Shown here piece by piece: positions 6,832 to 15,813 of a DNA stretch of 45,491 nucleotides. Numbering within the stretch: position 1 is the first letter of the stretch; each line of letters opens with the position of its first letter. The translations under genes were made by a program, and so were the position numbers. The notes beneath the pieces are model-generated. The model made no database searches. It saw only the letters and a list, made by a program, of their open reading frames with translations, and was not told the DNA's origin. This stretch comes from Clostridia bacterium. Its GTDB lineage: Bacteria > Bacillota > Clostridia > Lachnospirales > Bianqueaceae. The stretch covers positions 1-45,491 of the forward strand of contig CAAFMN010000082.1 in the NCBI GenBank assembly GCA_900764045.1, given 5' to 3'.

Positions 6832-8343
6832 TTATTCGGTTACACGGATCTGGAAGGACTTAAAGACTCCGTCGCCCTTTTCCGCAAACATAGCAAACAT
6901 CGTGCCGGTAAAGGTCATGGTCTTGGTTCCTTCTGTGGAGAGACCTGCGTTATGGCCAGAGCCCAGAGTAACGAGCTCTCCGCCCTTTTCCTGATAGGAG
7001 AAGGTATATTTCTCGCGGTCCGAGTCGATAATCAGGCGGATATCGCCGTTTGTGGATACCTTGCGGCGCGTAATCTCGACCGTCATATCGTGAATGCTCT
7101 TGGTAAAGCCCACATACATATCCTCTCCGTCGCGGGACAGATAGATATCATAATGATAATCGTTATTATAATATGCGGAGATACCGGCGCGCTGCGCATG
7201 CGTCGCCGAAGCGTCCATGGTGGATTCGACATGTGTGCAGAAAGCAGGCTGCTGGGTGCTGAGAATCGTGGGAGAGGTACCGGGCTCAGAGATGGTGATA
7301 TCCGTTCCCTTCAGCGTCAGAGTACCGGCCTTGGAATCCAGAACAAAATTCTCAGGATTGGGGTTGCGGGTATAGACAAAATGAGGATCCAACTCTTCAC
7401 GGTGCAGATCCAGCGTCAGATCATGGGATACAGGCAGAGGATCCGCAGGCAAAGGACCATCCATCGTCAGATTGACATGACCGTCAATTCCGATAATGGG
7501 CCATCCGTCTTCGGTCCAATGCACCGGCGCCAGGAAGGTCTCGCGTCCGAGATTGTGCAGCAGAGCGTGGCTGAAGTTACGGTAAGCAAGGCAAACTGCC
7601 CACCAGTTTCCATTTTGGTCTTCTACCAGATCGGCATGACCGGTTGCCTGAATCTCATAGTTCTTACGGGAGGTATGGCTTAGAATCGGGTTGTAGGGGC
7701 ACTGCTCATAAGGTCCCCAGATAGAATTGGAACGCAGAATATTCTCATGATGTCCGTATTCGGTGCCGCCTTCGGCTGTCATCAGATAATACATGCCATT
7801 GATTTTGTAGAGGTGCGGACCTTCGGTGCAGGAGCCGCCGCAGCCAGAGCTGATAATCTTCTTTTCGGAGAGGATTTCTCCGGTCATAGGATTGATCGCG
7901 AAAGTGACGATTCCGCGCACATCATTAACGCGTCCGGTGGAGCAATAATAGCATGTTCCGTCGTCATCCCACATCAGGGAAGGATCAATACCGCCCTGAT
8001 CGATCCATACGGGCTCGGACCAAGGACCGTTAATACTATTGGAATATACGATAAAGTTACCCTTCCAGGTGACATTGGTAGTAATCATATAGAATACACC
8101 GTCATGGTAACGAAGCGTCGGAGCGTAGATTCCGCCGGAATTACGGCAGCCCTCCAGCTCCAGCTGGCTGCGGCGTGTCAGGCAGTGTCCGATCAGCTCC
8201 CAATTGGCCAGATTACGGCTGTGGTAGATGGGCACTCCTGGGAAAAACTCAAAAGTTGAATTGACAATGTAGAAATCATCACCAACCCGACAAATGCTGG
8301 GGTCCGGATTATATCCGGGGATAATAGGATTTTGAAACTGCAT
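6832..8343 (-). CDS. Glycoside hydrolase family 43 (beta-xylosidase / alpha-L-arabinofuranosidase type)
   Basis: A 503-residue enzyme predicted to be cytoplasmic, as there is no signal peptide. It would act on xylo- or arabino-oligosaccharides after uptake. The N-terminal five-bladed propeller shows the GH43 triad: Asp14 in NPDPS (base), Asp120 in GGIDPSLM (pKa modulator) and Glu174 in CTEGPHLYK (acid). From about residue 310 a second beta-sandwich domain begins, as in GH43 enzymes of the xylan beta-1,4-xylosidase type. The ATG follows an AAGGAGG site. Substrate specificity cannot be read from the sequence. It heads a minus-strand unit with map and has its own promoter with a flanking inverted repeat. 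Confidence 0.93.
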   Translation of the reverse strand: MQFQNPIIPGYNPDPSICRVGDDFYIVNSTFEFFPGVPIYHSRNLANWELIGHCLTRRSQLELEGCRNSGGIYAPTLRYHDGVFYMITTNVTWKGNFIVYSNSINGPWSEPVWIDQGGIDPSLMWDDDGTCYYCSTGRVNDVRGIVTFAINPMTGEILSEKKIISSGCGGSCTEGPHLYKINGMYYLMTAEGGTEYGHHENILRSNSIWGPYEQCPYNPILSHTSRKNYEIQATGHADLVEDQNGNWWAVCLAYRNFSHALLHNLGRETFLAPVHWTEDGWPIIGIDGHVNLTMDGPLPADPLPVSHDLTLDLHREELDPHFVYTRNPNPENFVLDSKAGTLTLKGTDITISEPGTSPTILSTQQPAFCTHVESTMDASATHAQRAGISAYYNNDYHYDIYLSRDGEDMYVGFTKSIHDMTVEITRRKVSTNGDIRLIIDSDREKYTFSYQEKGGELVTLGSGHNAGLSTEGTKTMTFTGTMFAMFAEKGDGVFKSFQIRVTE

Positions 8344-8368
8344 GAGTGTGACCTCCTTGGTATTTTTT

Positions 8369-8425
8369 TAGAACGCACTGAGTATATCATAGTTCCACGG
8401 AAAATTCAATAGATTTTGCGTTCTA
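8369..8425. promoter_or_regulatory. Divergent promoter region with 9-bp inverted repeat (candidate operator)
   Basis: On the minus strand, TTGAAT, a 17-bp spacer and TATACT form the GH43 promoter. It is bracketed by TAGAACGCA (8369-8377) and its exact complement TGCGTTCTA (8417-8425). The right copy also abuts the plus-strand -10 of glpK (TATACT, 8433-8438), which lacks a good -35. The arrangement suggests a regulator that binds both sites and could loop the DNA. The binding protein is unknown. Confidence 0.5.
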
Positions 8426-8471
8426 TTTATGGTATACTATCTGTAAGAAAAAACATGAGGAGGCGGCATGG

Positions 8472-9971
8472 ATGAAACGGTATATCATGGCGTTGGATCA
8501 AGGAACGACCAGTTCCAGGTGTATTATATTGGATCAGCAGGCGAGACAGATAAGTTCGGCTCAGAAAGAATTTGCGCAGATCTACCCGAAACCGGGCTGG
8601 GTCGAGCATGATCCGAACGAAATATGGGCTTCTCAGTTTTCAGTCGCGGCCGAGGCTATGGCAAAAGCGGGCATACATGCGGGTGAGATTGCGTCCATCG
8701 GAATCACCAATCAGCGGGAAACGGTTGTCGTATGGGATAAAGAGACGGGTCTTCCGGTCTATAATGCGATTGTTTGGCAATGCCGGCGGACAGCCGAACG
8801 GATTGAGGAATTCCGGCGGGAGGGCTTCGATCAGGTACTGCGCGAAAAGACGGGACTGATTCCGGATGCGTATTTTTCAGCGACGAAATTGGAATGGATA
8901 CTGGATCATGTTGAAGGGGCCAGAGCGCGTGCCGAGCGTGGCGAGCTCCTCTTTGGAACCATAGATACCTGGCTTTTATGGAACCTGACGCAGGGCAGAG
9001 TTTTTGCGACCGATTATACCAATGCTTCACGGACGATGATGTTCAATATACATACGCTGACGTGGGATACAGAGATCTTGGATAAACTGCGGATCCCCTC
9101 TTGCATGTTGCCGGAGGTACGGGATTCTTCGGGTGACTTTGGAGTGACGGATGAGCATATTTTAGGGGGAGAGATCCCCATCGGCGCTCTGGTGGGAGAT
9201 CAGCAGGGCTCTCTATTCGGACAATGCTGTTTTCAGCCTGGAATGGCCAAAAACACATACGGAACCGGATGCTTTCTACTGATGAATACCGGAGATCGTC
9301 CGGTGATGTCTGAAAATCAGCTTTTGACGACGATTGCTGTCGGCTTGAACGGCAAGGTGCAATATGCTCTGGAGGGCAGTGTTTTTGTGGCAGGCGCTGT
9401 AATTCAGTGGTTAAGGGATGAGATACGGATGTTCCAGCATGCGGCAGACAGCGAGCGGTATGCCCGAGCGGTTGAGGATACCAACGGCGTCTATCTGGTA
9501 CCGGCTTTTACCGGATTGGGCGCTCCATTCTGGGATCCATACGCCAGAGGTACAGTGGTCGGACTGACACGGGGATGCACTAAAGATCATTTTATTCGGG
9601 CAGCGCTGGAATCCATCGCGTTTCAGACGCTGGATGTCTTTGAGGCCATGCAGAGGGATACAGGACTTCCGATCCATAATCTGAAAGTGGATGGCGGAGC
9701 CTCGGCGAATGATTTTCTGATGCAGTTTCAGGCGGATCTTCTGCAAGGCAGTATTGTACGATGCGCCTGCAATGAAACGACCGCGTTGGGAGCCGCGTAC
9801 CTGGCGGGGCTATCCTGCGGATATTGGGCCAATACCGCGGAACTGACATCGATGTATCAGATGGGACGGACTTTTATCAGTTCCATGGATGCCCAATCGC
9901 GTGAACGGCGGGTTCATGGATGGTACCGTGCCGTAGAGCGGGCCAAGCGATGGGCCACTGAGGAGGAATAA
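8472..9971 (+). CDS. glpK: Glycerol kinase
   Basis: Phosphorylates glycerol to sn-glycerol 3-phosphate with ATP in the cytoplasm. At 499 residues it has the usual family length. The N-terminal FGGY-kinase phosphate loop DQGTTSSR is at residues 9-16. GITNQRET (substrate contact), the NAIVWQCRRT segment and the C-terminal KVDGGASANDFLMQFQAD nucleotide motif are all intact. The start follows GAGGAGG; a nearby ATG four bases upstream is out of frame. No glpF or glpD is adjacent, so the gene stands alone between the GH43 promoter and the feo operon. Confidence 0.97.
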   Translation: MKRYIMALDQGTTSSRCIILDQQARQISSAQKEFAQIYPKPGWVEHDPNEIWASQFSVAAEAMAKAGIHAGEIASIGITNQRETVVVWDKETGLPVYNAIVWQCRRTAERIEEFRREGFDQVLREKTGLIPDAYFSATKLEWILDHVEGARARAERGELLFGTIDTWLLWNLTQGRVFATDYTNASRTMMFNIHTLTWDTEILDKLRIPSCMLPEVRDSSGDFGVTDEHILGGEIPIGALVGDQQGSLFGQCCFQPGMAKNTYGTGCFLLMNTGDRPVMSENQLLTTIAVGLNGKVQYALEGSVFVAGAVIQWLRDEIRMFQHAADSERYARAVEDTNGVYLVPAFTGLGAPFWDPYARGTVVGLTRGCTKDHFIRAALESIAFQTLDVFEAMQRDTGLPIHNLKVDGGASANDFLMQFQADLLQGSIVRCACNETTALGAAYLAGLSCGYWANTAELTSMYQMGRTFISSMDAQSRERRVHGWYRAVERAKRWATEEE

Positions 9972-9983
9972 GACAAGTTGCCG

Positions 9984-10034
9984 AAGCCTCCCGGTTCTCA
10001 TATGATAAAAATGAGAATACGGGGAGGCTTTTGT
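9984..10034 (+). terminator. Long hairpin between glpK and feoA that contains the feoA ribosome-binding site
   Basis: AAGCCTCCC (9984-9992) pairs with GGGAGGCTT (10022-10030), extended by TTCTCAT with ATGAGAA (10011-10017), and followed by TTTT. It resembles an intrinsic terminator of glpK. However, GGGGAGG (10021-10027), 8 nt before the feoA ATG, lies within the 3' arm. When the hairpin forms, the feoA ribosome-binding site is paired. Confidence 0.8.
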
Positions 10035-10035
10035 A

Positions 10036-10272
10036 ATGGAAAGAAAAAAGCTGTCTGAGTTAAAATGTGGTGAAAAGGGGAGGATACTGTCCCTGAACGG
10101 AGATTCTGATTTTTGCCGGAGGCTGCGCAGCATGGGGATTGCAGAGAATGCGCCGGTACGGTATGTTTTGGAAAGCCCTTTTGGAGATCCGGCAGCCTAT
10201 GAGTCACAAGGACTTTTGATTGCTGTGCGCCGCAGGGACGGAGCTCTTATAGAGGTGGAGTCATGGGATTGA
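10036..10272 (+). CDS. feoA: FeoA family ferrous iron transport protein
   Basis: A 78-residue SH3-like cytoplasmic protein required for Fe(II) uptake through FeoB. Typical features are the opening KLSELKCGEKGRI, the central RRLRSMGIAENAPV (the family's R-x-x-x-LG/MGI-x-x-G segment) and a closing beta strand with LLIAVRRRDGALIEV. The ribosome-binding site is GGGGAGG in the upstream hairpin. The last bases overlap feoB by 10 nt, so translation is probably coupled. Confidence 0.93.
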   Translation: MERKKLSELKCGEKGRILSLNGDSDFCRRLRSMGIAENAPVRYVLESPFGDPAAYESQGLLIAVRRRDGALIEVESWD

Positions 10273-12125
10273 CCAGTGCATCCACCGGCAGTCATCTTTT
10301 ATCGGAGGAATGGAATAACAGGGAGGGAGAGCAGCTGATCTGCCTGGCGGGCAATCCCAATGTCGGTAAGAGTACGATCTTCAATACGCTTACCGGATTA
10401 AAACAGCACACTGGCAATTGGTCCGGAAAAACAGTCGGAATCGCCTGTGGAAGGATGCAGCGGCACAGAGAGATTCTGCTTGTCGATCTTCCGGGAATGT
10501 ACAGTATGGAAGCACAGTCGGAAGAGGAAAAGGCAGCAGCGGACTTCCTGAAGACCGCGTCTCCGATGGTTGTGATTGTTGCCAGCGCGTCTGCGCTGGA
10601 ACGCAGTCTCTCACTGACGATGGAGATACTGGAAGCCGCACCGTGTGCGTTTTTATGTGTGAATCTGATGGATGAAGCAAGAAGAATGGGGATCAGACTG
10701 GATCTTAAGAGATTGGAGGAGCGGCTGAAGATACCGGTGGTTGGCGTGAGTTCCGGAAATGGAGAAGGGATGAGGGCAATGGAAGAGCGTTTGGCCGAAT
10801 GGGCAGCCAATCCGGTTTCCTGTAGCCTTCCTCTGCCAAAGACAGACCAGGACAAAAGGGAGTACGCCAAGCAGCTTACAGAGGAGATCAGCCAGGGAAA
10901 GGGACGGATCCTATCGGAAAAGGCAGATCGGATTCTGACTTCAAAATATATGGCTATGCCGTTGATTCTGCTGTTTCTCGCGGGGATTTTCTGGATTACC
11001 ATGGTGGGAGCCAATATTCCATCGGAATTTCTTTCCCAGAGCTTTCAGCAAATCGGATCCCGGTTGGATCGGATTTGCAGTTGGCTAGGTGTCTGGGGAC
11101 CGTTGCATTCTTTGTTGATGGACGGCATCTGGAATACCTTGTCCTGGATTGTCGCGGTCATGTTGCCGCCAATGGCCATTTTCTTTCCGTTATTTACCTT
11201 TTTGGAGGATGTGGGGTATTTACCGAGACTTGCCTTCAATTTGGACCGCCCTTTTCAGTGCTGCGGTTCCTGCGGAAAACAAGCTCTGCCCATGTGTATG
11301 GGATTTGGATGCAATGCGGCCGGAGTTGTGGGATGCCGTATTATCCGATCGCCCAGAGAACGGCTGCTTGCGGTTGTGACCAATTCTTTGGTGCCATGTA
11401 ATGGAAGATTCCCGTTTCTGGCAGCGATGGCGGGACTTTTGAGTCTGATATGGATGGACGGAAATGGAATTTTTGCCGCGGTGATGGTTTTGTCGGCCAT
11501 TTTGTTAGGAGTGCTCATGACTTTTCTTGTGACTGGACTTCTGTCAAAAACCGTATTAAAAGGCATTCCATCGTCCTTTGTGCTGGAGCTTCCGCCGTAT
11601 CGGATGCCGAAATTACGGCAGATATTGGTACGTTCGCTCTTGGATCGAACCATCTATGTACTGGGACGGGCGGCGGCCATTGCCGTGCCTGCCGGAGTTC
11701 TTCTCTGGCTATTAGCCAATCTTTCCATAGGAGATCAAAGTATATTGCGATGCTGTACTTCGTTTTTGGATCCGCTGGGAAAGTGGATGGGGGTGGATGG
11801 CACCATTCTCATGGGATTCCTCTTGGGAATACCAGCCAATGAGATTGTTCTGCCGATCATTCTTATGGGCTATTTGGGGACGGGAGTGATGAGCCAGAGC
11901 AGCACGGCCGTGATGGAGCAGGTTCTTTTGAACAACGGATGGACAGCGCTTACCGTGATGAATGTTATGATTCTGTGTCTGTTCCATTGTCCGTGTACAA
12001 CAACTCTGATCAGCATCTATCGAGAGACCGGAAGCAAAAGGTGGACGGCATTGGCAGCGGCGATTCCGGTTTTGGTGGGAATCGTGCTGTGTATACTGAC
12101 CAGGCTCCTTTTTACCATTATGTGA
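10263..12125 (+). CDS. feoB: Ferrous iron transporter FeoB
   Basis: The Fe(II) permease, with an N-terminal G domain and a C-terminal multi-helix channel. At 620 residues it is on the short side for the family. G motifs: GNPNVGKST (30-38), DLPG (75-78) and NLMD (133-136). The membrane part contains the gating regions, here in the variant CMGFGCNAAGVVGCRII followed by VTNSLVPCNGRFPF, in place of the proteobacterial GCNVPAIMATR. This Cys-rich version is common in clostridia. It overlaps feoA by 10 nt. The downstream gene has its own promoter, so the operon is feoA-feoB only and no FeoC is seen. Confidence 0.95.
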   Translation: MGLTSASTGSHLLSEEWNNREGEQLICLAGNPNVGKSTIFNTLTGLKQHTGNWSGKTVGIACGRMQRHREILLVDLPGMYSMEAQSEEEKAAADFLKTASPMVVIVASASALERSLSLTMEILEAAPCAFLCVNLMDEARRMGIRLDLKRLEERLKIPVVGVSSGNGEGMRAMEERLAEWAANPVSCSLPLPKTDQDKREYAKQLTEEISQGKGRILSEKADRILTSKYMAMPLILLFLAGIFWITMVGANIPSEFLSQSFQQIGSRLDRICSWLGVWGPLHSLLMDGIWNTLSWIVAVMLPPMAIFFPLFTFLEDVGYLPRLAFNLDRPFQCCGSCGKQALPMCMGFGCNAAGVVGCRIIRSPRERLLAVVTNSLVPCNGRFPFLAAMAGLLSLIWMDGNGIFAAVMVLSAILLGVLMTFLVTGLLSKTVLKGIPSSFVLELPPYRMPKLRQILVRSLLDRTIYVLGRAAAIAVPAGVLLWLLANLSIGDQSILRCCTSFLDPLGKWMGVDGTILMGFLLGIPANEIVLPIILMGYLGTGVMSQSSTAVMEQVLLNNGWTALTVMNVMILCLFHCPCTTTLISIYRETGSKRWTALAAAIPVLVGIVLCILTRLLFTIM

Positions 12126-12177
12126 ACAGGGGACGTAACAAGAATGTAAAAAGTTTAATAATACTGTAAGAAACAAG

Positions 12178-12206
12178 TTGTCTTTTCAGGAAGAATGGAG
12201 TATAAT
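12178..12206 (+). promoter_or_regulatory. Promoter of the D-Ala-D-Ala carboxypeptidase gene
   Basis: TTGTCT (12178-12183), a 17-bp spacer and TATAAT (12201-12206), followed by an AAGGAG ribosome-binding site before the ATG at 12240. Confidence 0.75.
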
Positions 12207-12239
12207 GTATAAGATGAGCCCAATAAGGAGTATTCTTTT

Positions 12240-13307
12240 ATGAGAAGACATGTATATCATGTTCGCAGATGGAGTCTCTCCAAAAGAAGGAAAGGCCGGA
12301 ATCCGATGCTGGCCCTATATGGCGTTCTGCTCTGCCTGATTCTGGGAGTAGGGAGCTCTGTATTTCATGTCTGGGAGCGTGTATTTCCGCCGGCGGCATT
12401 GCAGGCAAGCGTACAGGCGGCGGATGCTCCAAGGAGTTTTGCCGCGCAGGGGACATTCCGAGGCACCTTGCAGACAGCGCCGGAGACGGATGAGGTTGTT
12501 GAGAGATTGTTCAACCTTCTGGACCGGGAATTGGGAGAAGCGATCAGTGCGCAGGGAGCCGCGGTTCTGGATGAAAACGGAGAGCTGCTTTATGGCAGAA
12601 ATGCGGATACGCAGCGCTCTCCGGCTTCAATGACAAAGCTGATGACAGCGATCGTCGTATTGGATGCCGGATGTCTGGAAGATACGGTTACAGTGGGAGA
12701 CCTCTACAGCTGTTATGAGGATGGCAGCGTCCTCCTTTATTTGGAAGAAGGAGAGCGAATCGCCATGAAAGATCTTCTGGCCGCGTTAATGATTCTCTCT
12801 GCCAATGACGCTGCGGCGGCGGTCGCGATTCATGTCGGCGGATCCATTGAAGGATTCGCGCAGATGATGAATGATAAAGCCGAGGAGCTGGGGCTTGTCA
12901 ACAGCCATTTTGTAAATCCGCATGGCCTGACTGCGGAAGGGCATTATACCACGCCCAGAGATATGGCTCAGATCGTCAGAAGGGCTTCCGGATACGAAAC
13001 GATACGGGAGCTTGCCACACTTTCCGAATACCATATCGAGAGTACGGGACCGGACGGCGAGATCAAGGAATATGATCTTAAGAGCGGCAATCCTTTTGCG
13101 AACGGCAGTATTACTATGGAACCCTTCCGGTATCTATGCGGTAAGACCGGATATACCAATGCGGCCGGGCTTTGCCTTGCGGCGGCATATGAAGATACCA
13201 GGGATGGAAAGCAATATTATTGTGTGGTTATGAATTCTCAGGCGCATTTTGAAGATATGACAGAGGCGGTATCGTATCTGATAGAACGACAGGATATCGC
13301 CGGATGA
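12240..13307 (+). CDS. Serine-type D-alanyl-D-alanine carboxypeptidase (PBP5/DacF-like)
   Basis: Trims the terminal D-Ala from peptidoglycan stem peptides outside the membrane. The 355-residue protein starts with about 23 basic residues, then a hydrophobic anchor (about 24-42), then the S11 peptidase domain. The three penicilloyl-transferase motifs are intact: SMTK at 130-133 (Ser130 nucleophile), SAN at 187-189 and KTG at 302-304. Unlike classic PBP5, the N-terminal signal-anchor is retained and no long C-terminal beta domain or amphipathic anchor follows. The next gene begins 34 nt downstream with no obvious promoter, so cotranscription with the ABC genes is possible. Confidence 0.92.
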   Translation: MRRHVYHVRRWSLSKRRKGRNPMLALYGVLLCLILGVGSSVFHVWERVFPPAALQASVQAADAPRSFAAQGTFRGTLQTAPETDEVVERLFNLLDRELGEAISAQGAAVLDENGELLYGRNADTQRSPASMTKLMTAIVVLDAGCLEDTVTVGDLYSCYEDGSVLLYLEEGERIAMKDLLAALMILSANDAAAAVAIHVGGSIEGFAQMMNDKAEELGLVNSHFVNPHGLTAEGHYTTPRDMAQIVRRASGYETIRELATLSEYHIESTGPDGEIKEYDLKSGNPFANGSITMEPFRYLCGKTGYTNAAGLCLAAAYEDTRDGKQYYCVVMNSQAHFEDMTEAVSYLIERQDIAG

Positions 13308-13341
13308 ATATAAGAATACAGCAGAGAAAGAGGAGGCAGCG

Positions 13342-14271
13342 ATGCGTACAGCAGCGACAATACTGGATTATCAGCATGTGACAAAGAAATTTGGCAAAAT
13401 GACCGTTGTGAACGACGTGAGTTTTCAGATCAAAGAAGGCGAGATCTATGGACTTCTGGGCCCCAATGGCGCGGGGAAGACAACGGTGATCAAAACGATC
13501 GTAGGACATCTGCGTCCCAATTCCGGAAATATACGGATCAGCAGCTATGATGTACAGAAGGAGTTTGCCGACGCGATTGATTTTGTAGGAGCCGTCGTTG
13601 AATATCCGATGCATTATGAACATATGACAGGGTATCAGAACCTGAAGCTGACCGCCAATATGTACCCGGAAGTGAGCGAGGAGCGCATCGAAGAAGTGAT
13701 TGATCTGGTCGGACTCAAGTCCTGGATTCAGCAGCCGGTGCATAAATATTCGTTGGGAATGCGCCAGAGATTGGCTCTTGCGCAAAGTATCATGAACTAT
13801 CCGCAGCTCCTGCTTCTGGATGAGCCTATGAACGGACTGGATCCTTTGGGGATGAAGGATCTGCGCAATATGCTGCAAAGCCTCGCGGCAAACGGAATGG
13901 CGATTCTGATTTCCAGCCATATTCTGGAGGAGATGGATCTTTTGTGTGACCGTATCGGCATCCTGTCTCATGGATACCTGATCGCGGAGCGCGAGATGGA
14001 AGAGCTGCATCATGCTAAAGTACCGGTCTATGAGATCCATGTCAACGATGCCGAGGAAGCGCTGCGGTCTTTGCGTGAGAATTATGGAGAAGAGGTCAAG
14101 GCGGAAGAGACGGTAGCCGGAACATTAGAGGTTCAGACCGCCTTGATTACGGCGGCGCAGCTGAATCGTACTCTTGTGCAGAGCGGCGTAGATGTTGAAG
14201 AGATCCATGAGAAAAAGCAATCGCTGGAGGAACTGTATCTTCAGTTGACCGGAGGTGCCGAAATTGAATAA
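13342..14271 (+). CDS. ABC transporter ATP-binding protein (ABC-2/bacitracin-exporter type)
   Basis: A 309-residue cytoplasmic ATPase that powers the membrane protein encoded next. Walker A GPNGAGKTT is at 40-48, signature SLGMRQR at 137-143 and Walker B LLLLDEP at 156-162, followed by the H-loop ISSHILEE near 190-197. The C-terminal 80 residues after the cassette resemble the accessory domain of BcrA/NatA-type exporters. The gene overlaps the permease start and has an AGAGGAGG ribosome-binding site. The substrate is unknown; peptide antibiotic or sodium export and membrane maintenance are typical roles for this class. Confidence 0.9.
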   Translation: MRTAATILDYQHVTKKFGKMTVVNDVSFQIKEGEIYGLLGPNGAGKTTVIKTIVGHLRPNSGNIRISSYDVQKEFADAIDFVGAVVEYPMHYEHMTGYQNLKLTANMYPEVSEERIEEVIDLVGLKSWIQQPVHKYSLGMRQRLALAQSIMNYPQLLLLDEPMNGLDPLGMKDLRNMLQSLAANGMAILISSHILEEMDLLCDRIGILSHGYLIAEREMEELHHAKVPVYEIHVNDAEEALRSLRENYGEEVKAEETVAGTLEVQTALITAAQLNRTLVQSGVDVEEIHEKKQSLEELYLQLTGGAEIE

Positions 14272-15805
14272 ATTGATATCAAATGAATGGATGAAGCTCT
14301 TTTCCAGAAAAAGAGTGATTGTGATGGTGGTGTTAGCGCTTCTCTCCGGCCTGGTTTCGATGGCGGTGCTGAAGGTCAGCGACAAACAGACCCATGTCAG
14401 CTGGCAGGAGAGCTATCAGGAAGAAATCGATTTTTACAATCGTCAGATCGCGAGCTTCCCAGAGTTTGACGCGCAGGAGTGGGAAAACGAAACCTCCTAC
14501 AGAGCCGATCTGATGCGCTGGAACAATCAGATTCAAAAGTATCAGTTCTATCTGGACAACCAGATCCCGAACTGGGATTGGCGATTGGAAGTTCTGGAAC
14601 AGTATTTTAACAATCTTCTGTTGATGGACTGTGTTCGGGCCGGATGGAATACAGATGATCTGAACCGGTATTTTGGATACTCTACGGATATTGACCTTAC
14701 CCAGGTGGAAGCACAGAATGAATCCCTGATGGTCTATGTGCTGAATAACGATTATCTTACCTACAATAAGGAACAGCTGCAGGCGGCAGAAGAGCAGCTG
14801 AGAACACTGCAGGAGATGCCCTGGGTAGAGAACGCCGATAAGACGATCGCTCTGGCGGAAAATGATGTCCAGATGTGGGAGAGCTATGTCCAATACAATG
14901 CGGCGCCTTATGCCAGAGACAACTGGATGAGTGTGGCCATTCAGAGAATCCATCACAATCAGGAAGTTTATATCGAGAACTCGCACTTGTCCCCAGAAGA
15001 TCCCATGCGCGATGAAGAACATGCGGAGAAACTGCAGAGTATTCTGGACAGTGCCCAGGCGGCGGTAGCCAAGGACCGGTTCGCTTTGGAGAATCATGTG
15101 GCGTCCTATGACATTGAGATGGATGTCTACACGGAGCACAGCACATATATCGATTTTCTGGATCTCTCCGTATGGAGCAGCCTGGTTCTGGTTCTTTTGG
15201 GAATTGTTCTGGCAGCTTTTCTTGTTGCAAGCGAATATCGTTATGATACGATCAAGCAGCTGGTGATCTATCCATATAAGAGAAGTAAAATTCTGGCAGC
15301 CAAATTCCGCTCGGTAGAACTGCTGTTGCTGATGATGTGTATCGTACTCTTCGGAATCAATTTGCTGATTGGCTTCCTCCTGTTCCCGAAACAGGGTTCA
15401 ATGCCGATCTTTACGACGTATTTTAACGGGAATGTGCTTTGGATGCCCTATATCGTGTTTATCCTGGTGAAATACCTTTTGGTGCTTCTGCAGGCATGGG
15501 TCATGGTCTCCATGGCGGTTATGCTGGCAGTCATAACCCGTTCCTCCTCCATTTCCATGGCGATCTCTCTGGGCGCGTATCTGTTCCTGCGGTCGCTTTT
15601 GAACATGGTATATACGACGTTGTCAGCTCCGGGTTTCCTCAAATATATGCTTTTCGGTAATCTGGATCTTACACAATATCTGACCAATACGGCAGAGGTT
15701 CCGTATGCTCCGTGGTGGGTATCGCTTCTGGTGATTGTATGCTGGTGGTTCGTAATGCGGCGGATTGCCTATGCGGTCTTCAAGAGACGGGAAATTCGAG
15801 AATAA
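14264..15805 (+). CDS. ABC-2 type transporter permease
   Basis: Membrane partner of the preceding ATPase. I favour the TTG at 14264 (MNKLISNEWMKLFSRKR), because GGAGGT at 14251-14256 lies 7 nt before it. An in-frame GTG at 14255 overlaps that ribosome-binding site. The protein (513 residues from the TTG) has one N-terminal helix, then a long extracytoplasmic, Gln/Glu-rich and probably helical segment of about 270 residues, and then five or so helices beginning with SSLVLVLLGIVLAAFLVA. The large loop between helices 1 and 2 is typical of ABC-2 exporters of the YhaP/NatB kind. Its specificity is not recognisable. Confidence 0.85.
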   Translation: MNKLISNEWMKLFSRKRVIVMVVLALLSGLVSMAVLKVSDKQTHVSWQESYQEEIDFYNRQIASFPEFDAQEWENETSYRADLMRWNNQIQKYQFYLDNQIPNWDWRLEVLEQYFNNLLLMDCVRAGWNTDDLNRYFGYSTDIDLTQVEAQNESLMVYVLNNDYLTYNKEQLQAAEEQLRTLQEMPWVENADKTIALAENDVQMWESYVQYNAAPYARDNWMSVAIQRIHHNQEVYIENSHLSPEDPMRDEEHAEKLQSILDSAQAAVAKDRFALENHVASYDIEMDVYTEHSTYIDFLDLSVWSSLVLVLLGIVLAAFLVASEYRYDTIKQLVIYPYKRSKILAAKFRSVELLLLMMCIVLFGINLLIGFLLFPKQGSMPIFTTYFNGNVLWMPYIVFILVKYLLVLLQAWVMVSMAVMLAVITRSSSISMAISLGAYLFLRSLLNMVYTTLSAPGFLKYMLFGNLDLTQYLTNTAEVPYAPWWVSLLVIVCWWFVMRRIAYAVFKRREIRE

Positions 15806-15813
15806 TTTCAAGA

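Noticed and set aside
6811..7683. Open reading frame of 290 codons on the plus strand
   Set aside because: It lies opposite the GH43 gene, whose catalytic triad is clear. Its translation is low-complexity hydrophobic and looks like a shadow of codon bias.
13228..14040. Open reading frame of 270 codons on the minus strand
   Set aside because: It lies antisense to the ABC ATPase gene with its Walker and signature motifs, so only the plus strand is coding.
14333..15139. Open reading frame of 268 codons on the minus strand
   Set aside because: It lies opposite the large loop of the ABC permease and shows no domain or ribosome-binding site.
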